Part shown: piece by piece, positions 36,565-45,220 of the stretch
Layout: each line of letters begins with the position of its first letter
Position numbering within the stretch: position 1 is the stretch's first letter
DNA from: Sinorhizobium americanum
GTDB taxonomy: Bacteria; Pseudomonadota; Alphaproteobacteria; Rhizobiales; Rhizobiaceae
Length of the DNA stretch: 64,000 nt
Direction: 5' to 3'
NCBI RefSeq assembly: GCF_001651855.1
Contig: NZ_LNQC01000055.1
Span: 1-64,000 of the forward strand
Position numbers and translations under genes: made by a program
Notes under the pieces: generated by a model
The model's database searches: none
Seen by the model: the letters and a program-made list of their open reading frames with translations, nothing else
Told to the model about the DNA's origin: nothing

Positions 36565-37869
36565 ATGGATCTTCTGATAAGGCGACTAAGGCAACAAGAC
36601 TTAAGCGAACATGGGACAGCTCCTGGTGATCGTGACAGGACCGGTTCCGCAGGGCTAGTTGAGGGTGGCCAAAACACCCATCGGTTAATTCCGGCTCAAT
36701 CCCTGATTTCAGCAGGTACGTTAGGGCCCGCAAATCGGGGGCGTCTGCTACAAGCTTTGTATGACATGGGACCGTCCAGCAGAGCGGATCTCGCGCGCTT
36801 TACCGGCGTCAGTCGAGGAACCATCGGCGGAATTGTTCAACCTCTGCTCGACCAGCGTATTCTCGCAGAGGGAGAAGCGATTCCGCCTAACCAAGCCGGG
36901 GGAAAGCCGGCCACTAAATTGTGGTTCTCCAAAGAGGCCAAGCCTATATGTGCGGTTCTTCTGATGCATGATCGTGTGCATACGTGCTTGGTTTCGCTGG
37001 AGGGTGAGATCAATGCCGAGAATGTCGCGGAGGTGCCGCAAGCCCTGACGGGCGCTTCCGACGTGTTCCAGATTGTCAGCGGCTGTGTCGAAAGAACCAT
37101 CACATCCAGCAGTTATCCAATCTTGGGGATCGGCGCTGCAGTTGCAGGAATGATCGATACGGAAACCGGTTCAATTCTACGCACCGGCCCGGTGCCGTAT
37201 CTCGACGGATTTCCAATAAGAGCGGAGTTGACCAAAAAGTTTGGGGTTCCGGTCGTCGTCGACCAAGATACCAGGGCGTTAATTGTTGGCGACCGGTGGT
37301 TTGGGCAAGGACGTGGCCGGCGAAACTTCGCTGTGGTCTACATCGGGGAAACTCTAAGAGGGGCACTGTTCCTGAACGGACATGTTCATCGGGGAGCCGC
37401 GGGGGCAGGTGGCGAAATCGGTCATACAATTGTGCAGCTCAATGGCCGGGCATGCCACTGTGGGCGACGCGGATGTTGGGAAACAGTCGCAACGCTGAAG
37501 TGGATAAGGGAAAAAGCGCGATCAAAAGGGCTGCCGCAGCCTCACGCGCTCAACGCTGGCCGTTTGGTGATGCTAGCCAACCAAGGCGTTAAAGAGGCCG
37601 TGGACCTACTGGACGAGTACGCGTTCAATGTTTCGGTCGGGTTGGCTAATCTTCAGCATCTAATAGCACCAAACTGCATTATTCTGCATGGAGATGTCGT
37701 GCATGGGGGAAGGCGGATGCTCGATCTGATCGAAAGAAGCTTTCGGGATCAGCTACTCGACCGCCCTGGTGACGAGATTAGGCTAGCGCTTGGGGACAGC
37801 GAAAATGTGGCTGCTCTGCGAGGTGCAGCTGGACTCATTCTCTCAGAACTGCTTAATTTCGTTATCTGA
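36565..37869 (+). CDS. ROK-family transcriptional regulator (second copy)
   Basis: 434 residues from ATG 36565 with AGGGGG upstream; a TTG at 36544 is in frame. Winged HTH (LQALYDMGPSSRADLARFTG, then VSRGTIGGIVQPLL) and ROK domain with zinc site GHTIVQLNGRACHCGRRGCWE. It is strikingly similar in layout to the ROK protein at 23082-24353, sharing the segment DTRALIVGDRWFGQGRGRR (there HPRALLVGDRWFGPGRGQQ). Unlike that one, it has no sugar transporter beside it. It may regulate the aminotransferase gene or act elsewhere. Confidence 0.87.
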   Translation: MDLLIRRLRQQDLSEHGTAPGDRDRTGSAGLVEGGQNTHRLIPAQSLISAGTLGPANRGRLLQALYDMGPSSRADLARFTGVSRGTIGGIVQPLLDQRILAEGEAIPPNQAGGKPATKLWFSKEAKPICAVLLMHDRVHTCLVSLEGEINAENVAEVPQALTGASDVFQIVSGCVERTITSSSYPILGIGAAVAGMIDTETGSILRTGPVPYLDGFPIRAELTKKFGVPVVVDQDTRALIVGDRWFGQGRGRRNFAVVYIGETLRGALFLNGHVHRGAAGAGGEIGHTIVQLNGRACHCGRRGCWETVATLKWIREKARSKGLPQPHALNAGRLVMLANQGVKEAVDLLDEYAFNVSVGLANLQHLIAPNCIILHGDVVHGGRRMLDLIERSFRDQLLDRPGDEIRLALGDSENVAALRGAAGLILSELLNFVI

Positions 37870-38027
37870 CCAACGAGCAAAGGCATTGTTCACGTCCTCG
37901 AGACCGGAGCCGGCCTTATCATATCGGAACCGTCGGAACGTGCACTGCCCGACCCTCTAGTCTCCCCGCTTAACCTCACATCCGCAACACAAACCGTTCT
38001 CCCTCCCGAGCCGAAGCCTTCAATGCT

Positions 38028-38603
38028 ATGAAAACACCGTGGAATTTCCTTGTTAAGTTGACGTCGCGGCGATCCTCGGCCAGATCGCCAGAGAGTTCGG
38101 ATGGCTATGACAGCGATCCCGAGGCTCTCGAGCGCACTGTGGAGCACACGTCCACACTTCCGACCAATTCGACGCAAGCTGTCAGCCCATCTGGTCACGC
38201 TGAGGATGTATCGGTTGACCAAGTGTCAGTCGCATCGGACAAGGCGAAAGTCGATGACGACATTGAGGAGGCGCAACCGACAGCGCGTCACGAAGCAGAC
38301 CACGCGGGCGGCAAAACGAATTCGACGGCGCCAACAGGCACGGTGGGAACAAAGTTGCGAAGGAAACCGGCCACACAGCGTAGAGAAGGTAGGAAGAAAG
38401 CCAAGGTTCGCGTGGCCGGGGAGAATACCGCGTCAAAGAATGATGAAAGTGTGCAACCCACCCTATCCTCAAGAAATTTGTTCTTCCATGAAGTGACAAC
38501 CCTCGACGAGGAGATCAAAATGCTTCGAACCCAGCTGGCTCGAAAGCTTTATCTGCAGAACGTTCAGCTGAAGAAGATGCTTGAGCGATTCGAAACTTCG
38601 TGA
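38028..38603 (+). CDS. Hypothetical protein with disordered middle and C-terminal coiled coil
   Basis: 191 residues, start MKTPWNFLVKLTSRRSSAR. The middle (about 30-150) is rich in S, T, E, K and R and looks disordered. The last 40 residues, including DEEIKMLRTQLARKLYLQNV, form an amphipathic helix likely to be a coiled coil. The pattern resembles proteins of unknown function repeated in rhizobial genomes, often near mobile DNA. Function cannot be assigned. Confidence 0.6.
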   Translation: MKTPWNFLVKLTSRRSSARSPESSDGYDSDPEALERTVEHTSTLPTNSTQAVSPSGHAEDVSVDQVSVASDKAKVDDDIEEAQPTARHEADHAGGKTNSTAPTGTVGTKLRRKPATQRREGRKKAKVRVAGENTASKNDESVQPTLSSRNLFFHEVTTLDEEIKMLRTQLARKLYLQNVQLKKMLERFETS

Positions 38604-38806
38604 GCGTGTGTCATGCCCCGCATACTTGCGTCATCTTTGCCTAACCGCTCGCCGCCTCATTGAATGATCTCCAGAGCCTGGCCGACACTATCCATTCTGG
38701 TCCAAACGCTAGCACGCGGCCATCATGCCAGGCTCACACCTTCTCAATCGGGCAATGATGCTCGCATAAGAGCACGATGGCGCTTGCGATGTTGGTCAGT
38801 TGCGCT

Positions 38807-38822
38807 CGTTGGCTTTCTGACA
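38807..38822. promoter_or_regulatory. Imperfect NifA upstream site
   Basis: CGTTGGCTTTCTGACA differs from TGT-N10-ACA at the first base only. It is centred about 96 bp upstream of the start expected for the adjacent consensus -24/-12 promoter. Confidence 0.4.
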
Positions 38823-38883
38823 CCGTCGGGCATGAAGCACTGCCCCACTGAGTGACCCCATCGTTTCAAAAGGTTAATAAGAT

Positions 38884-38899
38884 TGGCACGGCACTTGCT
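38884..38899 (+). promoter_or_regulatory. Consensus sigma-54 (-24/-12) promoter
   Basis: TGGCACGGCACTTGCT is an exact match to TGGCAC-N5-TTGCW. The predicted transcript starts near 38911, 34 bp before a small open reading frame at 38945. Confidence 0.75.
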
Positions 38900-38944
38900 C
38901 GATTAAGCACAACTCCCCACAGAATGATTGAGCAGGACACTACC

Positions 38945-39133
38945 ATGAACCGCCCACCGCGCATTCAGTCGTCACCGCAAGAGCTCTGCGTGGCCTCTGC
39001 AAGCGAAGCCGCCCCCGCTCAGGATGCGCTTGGTCGGGCATCCGACTGTCAGCTCCCCACTGCAGGTGGGTACGTTAAAATGCGGGGCGGCCGAAGGCTG
39101 GCAGAACGACGCTGGGTTCTTCCTCAAGCGTAG
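38945..39133 (+). CDS. Small ORF behind the sigma-54 promoter (62 aa)
   Basis: The ATG has AGCAGGA seven bases upstream. The product begins MNRPPRIQSSPQELCVASAS and has no recognisable domain. Its support is the exact -24/-12 element just upstream rather than its sequence. It could instead be a leader, or the transcript could act as RNA. The region 39134-39359 between it and the convergent RTX gene has no other supported feature; 38604-38806 also appears empty. Confidence 0.4.
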   Translation: MNRPPRIQSSPQELCVASASEAAPAQDALGRASDCQLPTAGGYVKMRGGRRLAERRWVLPQA

Positions 39134-39359
39134 TGAAGACGAGCCCTTGCAAAGATTGGCATCGCCGCCGACGGCTTTCCCAACGATCAATATCTGACGT
39201 ACGGCCAGTGCGAACCTCGGGCACAACGAGCCGCGATTCCCCTCTCGAACTTGGACGGCTGGCGACGCTTCGCAAGATGTCAGAATTCCTAGATTGGCGT
39301 GCGTCACGAATTTGGAGTGTCCTGCCGCCAAAGCGGCAGCACTTCCGTGGGGTTTTCGA

Positions 39360-40187
39360 TCAGACGAATGTGAAGTCCGACGCGGTCAGGTGCAGATTGG
39401 CAAGGTTGGACACACTGTACACGCCAGACAGGTGAGCGAACACATCCACGTGATTTGCCGAGGTGACATAGGCAAGATCCGCGGTGTGGTTCTTGTAGTC
39501 GTGATAGACAATGATGTCGCCGGCGCTCTCGCCGGAAATCGCGCTCGCGGCGGCAGAGCCATCGGCGAAACTCCTGTCGGTGATAACCACGACGTGCTCG
39601 CCGTTCGCACCCGACGCCTTGCCGCTATAGAAGGTGTCCACCGGGTAACCTGACTGCACGCTGGCGTGGTTGATGAAGTTTGCGCCAAAGCCATCGTTGT
39701 GGAGCCCCGCCGCATCGAAGGCGAAAGTGTCTTGCGCCGGGTCGAAATCCAGGATGGTGGATACGTCCGGTTCCGGCCCCTGTTTTGGGAAGACACCGGG
39801 CATCGGGTTGTGGAGCCCGGGCATTGGATTGTGGAACTGGAACACGAACGTGTCGGAGCCTTCGCCTCCCTTCAGCCAATCCCTACCGTCACCGAGGAAG
39901 AGAACATCATCGCCGGCTCCACCGGAGAGATAGTCATTGTCCTCACCAACGATTCGAGGCTTGTCGCGCCCGTCGTCGCCGGAGAGTTTGTCGCTGCCCT
40001 CTTCGCCATAGACCTGGTCATTGCCCGCGCCCCCCAAGACCCGGTCGTTTCCCGCGCCACCGAATGCCCGGTCAGTGCCTGAACGTGAGTCGATCCAATC
40101 ATTGCCAGAAAAATCGATGATCACATCGTCACCATTGCTGCCTAAGATGCAGTCGGCAGCCTCGCTTCCCCGAAAAAACTTTTCCAT
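39360..40187 (-). CDS. RTX-type calcium-binding protein, probably exported by type I secretion
   Basis: 275 residues with glycine/aspartate-rich nonapeptide repeats in the first half (GGAGNDRVLGGAGNDQVYGE, GGAGDDVLFLGDGRDWLKGG). A short duplicated segment, HNPMPG twice, follows. The second half is a beta-rich domain ending LTASDFTFV, a typical C-terminal type I secretion signal. AAGGAG lies before the ATG. It is read toward the sigma-54 ORF and away from the exporter genes upstream. Function after export is unknown; such small RTX proteins may act in adhesion or as surface layers. Confidence 0.8.
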   Translation of the reverse strand: MEKFFRGSEAADCILGSNGDDVIIDFSGNDWIDSRSGTDRAFGGAGNDRVLGGAGNDQVYGEEGSDKLSGDDGRDKPRIVGEDNDYLSGGAGDDVLFLGDGRDWLKGGEGSDTFVFQFHNPMPGLHNPMPGVFPKQGPEPDVSTILDFDPAQDTFAFDAAGLHNDGFGANFINHASVQSGYPVDTFYSGKASGANGEHVVVITDRSFADGSAAASAISGESAGDIIVYHDYKNHTADLAYVTSANHVDVFAHLSGVYSVSNLANLHLTASDFTFV

Positions 40188-40500
40188 CGCAAACGCTCCT
40201 TGTGATGCAGTGCCCTACCGCTGCGGGACGCCTTGATATCCTTCATCGAATAAGCCGAGTAATTCATTGTTTTGATCGAACGCATCGACGCTACGGATGG
40301 ATGTGCGGCTTGGTGAACGAGGCCCGCGGCAGGCGACGCTGGTCGCTACTAAACCGTCGTTGTCGGTAACGAGTCATCCTGTCGCCCTGGGTTTCACGAT
40401 GGCGAAAGTGCGTCTATTGATCAGTAAAGAGCATCAAGGATGCCAGTTTGATGCCATTGGCACGCTGCAAGTCGCCAGCAAGGGCTTTGTCGGGGTCCCA

Positions 40501-42660
40501 CTAAATGGAGGAAGACCTCTGAGCCCGCCACAGTCGAGCGTAAGGGCCATCAGTTTTCAGCAGGTCAGCGTGCCTTCCTTCCGTAATGACCCGCCCCTTG
40601 TCGAGGACCACGATCTTGTCGGCCCCACGAATGGTGCTCAGTCGATGAGCGATGACGATGATCGTCTTGCCGGCCCGACGTAGATCCTCAACCACCCGCA
40701 AGACAAATGCCTCGGCGGCCGAGTCGAGAGAGGAGGTCGCTTCATCGAGGATCAGAATATCTGGATTCCGGTACAGGGCTCGAGCCAGTGCAAGGCGCTG
40801 TTTCTCGCCGCCGGAGAGGCGTACGCCGTTCTCGCCCAGATAGGCCTGGAAGCCGCCTGGCCAGCGCTCGACCAACTCCCGTAGCCCAATTTGATCGCAT
40901 ATCTGCAGGATCTTCTCGAACTCCGGTTCGAACTCCCCCAGGGCGATGTTCTCGATCACCGAGCCGGAGAACACGTCGATCGATTGCGGTACTGCAGCCA
41001 CGACTTTGTGCAGCGATGCGGTCGAGAGGTCCTGGAGGGCATAGGGGCCGATCCGTATGCATCCACCCTCAAGCGGGTAGACATTCTGCAGCAACGCCGC
41101 AAGGGTGCTCTTGCCCGAGCCGCTCTCCCCCACCACGGCCGTCACCTCGCCCCGACGAAACGAGACGCTGAGATCCTGGAAAAGCTCCGGCTGCGCACCA
41201 TGGCGGAACGTGACGTTCTCCAGGCGAATATCGCCGAGATCAGCCTTTGTCGCATCGATGCCGCCGCTGCTTACCGGCTCCAGGTCAAAGATTTCGAACA
41301 GGCGATCCGACGCGATAAGCGCGTCCTGAACGATCCGGTTAGTTTGGATCAGGCGAGCAATCGGCCGGGTGACATAGCCGAGCAACGTACAGCAGGACAG
41401 TAATTCGCCGGGGGTGATGGCCTGTTCGAGCGCAAGCGTCGTTCCGAACCACATCAGCACGATGGTGAAGAGGGTCGACACGAACGTCGAGGCGTTGTCG
41501 CCGAAGATGGAGATCAGGCCGGAGCTGTAGACGGAATGCAGCATCTTCACAAAGCGGGTCTCGATCTTGACGTTCGCGAAGCTCTCCACGCCGGAGGTCT
41601 TGATGGTGGAGATGGCTCCGAGTGATTCCACCAGCTGCGCCTCGAGATCGGCGGCATTCTCCATGATGGCACGCTGACGCTTTCCATTCATCCGATTGAT
41701 GGTCCAATAGACGAGGAGGTACAGAGGGATGGAGAGCGCCACGAGCAAGGCGATCTTCCAAGAATAGATGAACATCAGCCCCAACGAGAACAGTATCATG
41801 AGCACGTCAACGAACATGTTGATCGAGACGTCGTTTAGGAAGCTCCTGATCTTCACCGCGTCGTTCATGCGTGAGACGATTTCGCCCATGCGCATGTCGT
41901 CGAAGAACTTCTGCGGCAGTCCTAGAATGTGATTGTAGTAGCCGAGGATCAAGTAGACGTCTATCTTCTGCCCCGTCTGCAGGACGAGTCGGTTTCTAAG
42001 GAGATCGATGAGGATCTGCGCCACCAGGATCAGCAGCATCGCGATGCTCATCAAGTTGAGCAGGTTGCGGTTGCCCGCTGGGATCACATGATCGACGATC
42101 TTCTGAACGTAGATCGCTGTCGAGAGGCCGAGGATCGTCGTCACAAGCGCGCCGGCGAGAGCCTGCGCCATCACCCTTCTGTGTGGCGCAAGCAGACGGG
42201 CGAAGCGGGCGAGGGGCGAGGTGGTCTCGTCGCGGCGCTTGAAGGTGTCTGCGGGAACCAGCAGAACCAGGACGCCAGTCCATTGCGCCATGAATTCCTC
42301 ATGCGACAGCTTGCGGATTTCACCGTAGGCGGGGTCCATTACGATGACGCACTTGGCGTCGATCGCCTGGATTACGACGAAGTGATGCAGGGCCTCCTTG
42401 ACGATGACGTGCGCGATAGCGGGCTTGGGGATCTTGTACAGGCTGTCGAAGCCGCCCTTCACTCCCTTGGCAACGAAGCCCAGCTTCTGCGCCGCTTCCG
42501 TGAGGCCCAGCACGTTCGTGCCGGAGCGATCGGTCGAGGCATACTGGCGGATCCGCGACAATGGCAGCCTGTAGCCATAGAAGGCTGCGACAGAGGCGAG
42601 GCTGGCGGCTGCGCAATCTGTGATGTCGCGCTGCTTGAACTTAATGGCCTTGCTCGACAT
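40501..42660 (-). CDS. Peptidase-containing ABC transporter (C39 peptidase, bacteriocin exporter)
   Basis: 719 residues. The N-terminal C39 peptidase domain has the catalytic cysteine in FKQRDITDCAAASLASVAAF, the histidine in LHHFVVIQA and the aspartate in VIVMDPAYGE. A transmembrane domain (about 160-450) and an ATPase domain follow, with GESGSGKST, LSGGEKQRLALARAL and ILDEATSSLDS. Such proteins cut double-glycine leaders and export the core peptide. Two peptides with ideal GG leaders are encoded at the head of the same operon, which fixes its likely substrates. It might also process the Nif11-type precursor 20 kb away. Confidence 0.92.
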   Translation of the reverse strand: MSSKAIKFKQRDITDCAAASLASVAAFYGYRLPLSRIRQYASTDRSGTNVLGLTEAAQKLGFVAKGVKGGFDSLYKIPKPAIAHVIVKEALHHFVVIQAIDAKCVIVMDPAYGEIRKLSHEEFMAQWTGVLVLLVPADTFKRRDETTSPLARFARLLAPHRRVMAQALAGALVTTILGLSTAIYVQKIVDHVIPAGNRNLLNLMSIAMLLILVAQILIDLLRNRLVLQTGQKIDVYLILGYYNHILGLPQKFFDDMRMGEIVSRMNDAVKIRSFLNDVSINMFVDVLMILFSLGLMFIYSWKIALLVALSIPLYLLVYWTINRMNGKRQRAIMENAADLEAQLVESLGAISTIKTSGVESFANVKIETRFVKMLHSVYSSGLISIFGDNASTFVSTLFTIVLMWFGTTLALEQAITPGELLSCCTLLGYVTRPIARLIQTNRIVQDALIASDRLFEIFDLEPVSSGGIDATKADLGDIRLENVTFRHGAQPELFQDLSVSFRRGEVTAVVGESGSGKSTLAALLQNVYPLEGGCIRIGPYALQDLSTASLHKVVAAVPQSIDVFSGSVIENIALGEFEPEFEKILQICDQIGLRELVERWPGGFQAYLGENGVRLSGGEKQRLALARALYRNPDILILDEATSSLDSAAEAFVLRVVEDLRRAGKTIIVIAHRLSTIRGADKIVVLDKGRVITEGRHADLLKTDGPYARLWRAQRSSSI

Positions 42661-42690
42661 GGCGGCTCGATCGCTGTTTGAAAATGAAGA

Positions 42691-43887
42691 TTAGTGGCTC
42701 GCCAGCAGCGGATTGAGCCAATCGTCGGCCTGATCGTAGAGGAGTTGCAGGAGAGTGCGATTGGCCAACAGGAAGCGGGCCCGCACAGTCATGCCTTTCT
42801 TGAGGTGAGCGATGACCCCGCTCTTGAGCGCGAGCTGACTGCGAGAGAGCGCGCACCGGACCTTGAAGACCGGGTTCCTGTCATGGAGCGTGAAGTCCTG
42901 CGCCACGTCGAGCACTGTCGCGTCGATAACACCCCATTGATTATAGTTGAAGGCATCCACTTGCAGCCGCACCGACTGGCCAGGCCACGCAAAGCCGATG
43001 TCGGCGGGGGAGACGTAGATTTCCGCCACCAATTCGCCGTTCGGCGAGATCCAGGCAACGGTTTGACCGGCCTGAACGTAGCTGCCGGGAGTGAGGCCGG
43101 AGAATTGCTCGAGAGCGCCTGACACTGGAGCACGAATGCGGTTCAGGTCTCGTTCATTCTCGAGCTGATGCAAGGTGGCCGTGAGTTCCTTGAGGCGTAG
43201 GTTAGCGTCAAAGAGGCGCTGGTTCCATTCGGCAGTTTTGCGCCGGGCGAGGATTTCACCCTGGACCTCGATGGTTTGGAGAGCGAAAGCCTTTTCGTCA
43301 ATCGCCTTCGCAGGCGCTGCTGCAGCCGAGGCCAGTCGCTTTGCGCGGTCGAGTTCCGCTGCGGCGTTACTGCGGGCATAGTGGTTCTCCCGCAGCAGGT
43401 TGAGAAAATGCGCCCGTTCAGCCGTGGCGAATTTGGTTAGGAGGCGGGTGGGCTCCTTCGCCTGTGTGCCGGACGAGATCAGCGTTTCGAAGTCATGGGC
43501 CAGATCGCTTTTAGCGTTAAGGTCGGCTAAAACCGCGCTGAGCTTTTCTTCAACGACTACATCATCGAGGGCGAGGATTTCCTGCCCCTTGATAACCTCA
43601 TCGTTCTCAACGGCAAGGACGCGAGAGATGCGTCCGGAGACGGGCGCGACCAGGGGCGTCTTTTCGACGCTTGGGCGAATGGCACCGGCACTTTGGACCG
43701 AGACCGGTATGGTGATCAGTGGCAACGAGACTAATGCCGCAGCCACAGAGAGCAGAATCGCCTTATAGATGACCAGAGATCGTCCTGATCGTCGGGAGAG
43801 AATGCTCTCTGCGGTGTAGTTGGCCGTCTCAGGAGAAATGGGAACGGCTAGTCTGTATTCACTGTGAAGCATGGATAACAGCGCCAC
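42691..43887 (-). CDS. HlyD-family periplasmic adaptor of the peptide exporter
   Basis: 398 residues from GTG 43887; ATG 43872 is an alternative that shortens it by five. One transmembrane segment near residues 45-65 is followed by lipoyl halves (ISRVLAVENDEVIKGQEILA, and RIRAPVSGALEQFSGLTPGS) around a coiled-coil hairpin. It links the inner-membrane ABC exporter to an outer-membrane channel. No TolC-type gene is visible, so a channel encoded elsewhere is needed. The gene is 6 bp after peptide B and 30 bp before the ABC gene. Confidence 0.87.
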   Translation of the reverse strand: MALLSMLHSEYRLAVPISPETANYTAESILSRRSGRSLVIYKAILLSVAAALVSLPLITIPVSVQSAGAIRPSVEKTPLVAPVSGRISRVLAVENDEVIKGQEILALDDVVVEEKLSAVLADLNAKSDLAHDFETLISSGTQAKEPTRLLTKFATAERAHFLNLLRENHYARSNAAAELDRAKRLASAAAAPAKAIDEKAFALQTIEVQGEILARRKTAEWNQRLFDANLRLKELTATLHQLENERDLNRIRAPVSGALEQFSGLTPGSYVQAGQTVAWISPNGELVAEIYVSPADIGFAWPGQSVRLQVDAFNYNQWGVIDATVLDVAQDFTLHDRNPVFKVRCALSRSQLALKSGVIAHLKKGMTVRARFLLANRTLLQLLYDQADDWLNPLLASH

Positions 43888-43893
43888 TCTGTT

Positions 43894-44058
43894 TTAATCG
43901 TGGTTCTTAGAGCGTATGGCCCCCTCCGCTATGGTTGCAGCTGCAAGAGCTATTAGCGCAGCAATTCCGAACACTATCGGCCAGAATCCTCCCGAAGTTA
44001 CAGATGCTTCTTCAGGGGTTAATTCGGCTACACGATAAGCTGCCATGTCGCTCTTCAT
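43894..44058 (-). CDS. Double-glycine leader bacteriocin-like peptide B
   Basis: 54 residues. The leader MKSDMAAYRVAELTPEEASV ends in TSGG and is nearly the same as that of peptide A. The predicted core of 30 residues starts FWPIVFGIAALIALAAATIA and ends with a charged tail (EGAIRSKNHD). AAAGGAG lies upstream of the ATG. A hydrophobic helix with small residues fits a membrane-active class II bacteriocin or microcin. Cleavage after GG by the C39 transporter encoded downstream is expected. Confidence 0.85.
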   Translation of the reverse strand: MKSDMAAYRVAELTPEEASVTSGGFWPIVFGIAALIALAAATIAEGAIRSKNHD

Positions 44059-44091
44059 TGTTGTCTCCTTTCCAAGAGCTAAAAGAGAAGA

Positions 44092-44259
44092 TCAGTAACC
44101 GAGGGCATCGTCGGCGGCCTTTCCTGCTATGGTTGCAGCTACAAAGCCTACGAACCCAATAACTACGAAAGCTATTGCCCAAAACATCCCTCCCGAAGTC
44201 CCGGATGCTTCTTCGGGCGTTAATTCGGTTACGCAATAGGCTGCCATGTCGCTCTTCAT
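44092..44259 (-). CDS. Double-glycine leader bacteriocin-like peptide A
   Basis: 55 residues. Leader MKSDMAAYCVTELTPEEASG then TSGG; predicted core of 31 residues begins MFWAIAFVVIGFVGFVAATI and ends AGKAADDALGY. AAAGGAG precedes the ATG, in the same spacing as for peptide B, so the two genes arose by duplication and diverged mainly in the core. Paired helical cores with small-residue motifs recall two-peptide (class IIb) bacteriocins. It is the first gene after a strong sigma-54/NifA-type promoter. No obvious immunity gene is seen. Confidence 0.87.
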   Translation of the reverse strand: MKSDMAAYCVTELTPEEASGTSGGMFWAIAFVVIGFVGFVAATIAGKAADDALGY

Positions 44260-44340
44260 CGCTGTCTCCTTTCCGAGGACGCAAATAAGAAGATCAGTCA
44301 GGGTGCCAGTCGGCAGCTCCGGCCGGTACGCAATGAGAGA

Positions 44341-44356
44341 TGCAAGAGCCGTGCCA
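44341..44356 (-). promoter_or_regulatory. Sigma-54 (-24/-12) promoter of the double-glycine peptide operon
   Basis: The minus strand reads TGGCACGGCTCTTGCA, an exact match to TGGCAC-N5-TTGCW. The predicted start is about 70 bp before the ATG of peptide A. Confidence 0.82.
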
Positions 44357-44440
44357 ACGCAGCAAAAGCCAAAGAACCTCAGAAAAACTGTTCTGCAGAT
44401 TTTCAATGGCTCCCCAAGAGCGCCGGACCGAAGCTCACCG

Positions 44441-44456
44441 TGTCGCAAGCTCGACA
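44441..44456. promoter_or_regulatory. NifA upstream activating site of the peptide operon
   Basis: TGTCGCAAGCTCGACA is a perfect TGT-N10-ACA site centred about 119 bp upstream of the expected start, the usual NifA distance. A weaker copy, TGCCCCAGACTCGACA, lies at 44487-44502. Confidence 0.75.
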
Positions 44457-44926
44457 AACCCGCCCGTGGACTCTGAATGAACGCCCTGCCCCAGACTCGA
44501 CAGGTCCGCGGTTCGGCGAGGACGGTAGAGTGCCAAGAACCTCTGCGACTACCGAGCGGACCCGTCCGCGTAGCTAAGGTCACGCTGCTGGTTTTTGTTG
44601 CCCATGCAGCCTGACCTGGTGATGCTTACTTTATATGCCGCTGCCAGTATGCCCTTGGTCAACGAACCACGGAAAAGCCCCACGATAGCGGAGCCGAATG
44701 GCTGAAAAAAACCGGCAATTTGCCAGCGTTCGACTCCTGCGCATGGCTCGGTCTCTCTCGCAGGGAGAGTGGGCACACCCGCTCACAGCACCGGTTAAAC
44801 TTTGCCCTGCTGCGAGCAATCTGGCGTCTTGCGTGCGTGGTGACGAAGAGCCAAGAATCATTGTAGAGTTGGGAACGGATAAGGGGGGTTGTCTGTTCTC
44901 AATACGGCCTTTGAGGAGGTCCCAAC

Positions 44927-45220
44927 ATGAGAGAAGTGCCATGGCATACCCCGCTTTGGGTGACACTGCAAAATGGAATGAAGCGCCAGTTTTGCGGGCC
45001 GTACGACGCCCTTGATTTCCTGGAGAATGAATGGCCGAACCAGCGAGTGCAGCACGCACGGGCGGTACAAGCCTGCCGTGAAGCGTTGCATCACCCATCA
45101 TACGTGAATTCCGCAAGAAACTGTTTTAAGGCCGCATGCATCGAAGCGGCATTCGCATGCAGTGAAGCTTTAGATCTGATCTCTCGAACTGAAGCGAAGC
45201 CGGTGACCCGGTATAGATAA
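44927..45220 (+). CDS. DUF982 domain protein
   Basis: 97 residues with the DUF982 pattern: PLWVTLQNGMKRQFCGPYDA, then LDFLENEWPNQRV and ACREAL near the middle. GAGGAGG lies before the ATG. DUF982 proteins are small, numerous in rhizobia and often on symbiotic plasmids; function unknown. The 44,500-44,926 stretch holds only the divergent promoter region. Confidence 0.82.
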   Translation: MREVPWHTPLWVTLQNGMKRQFCGPYDALDFLENEWPNQRVQHARAVQACREALHHPSYVNSARNCFKAACIEAAFACSEALDLISRTEAKPVTRYR

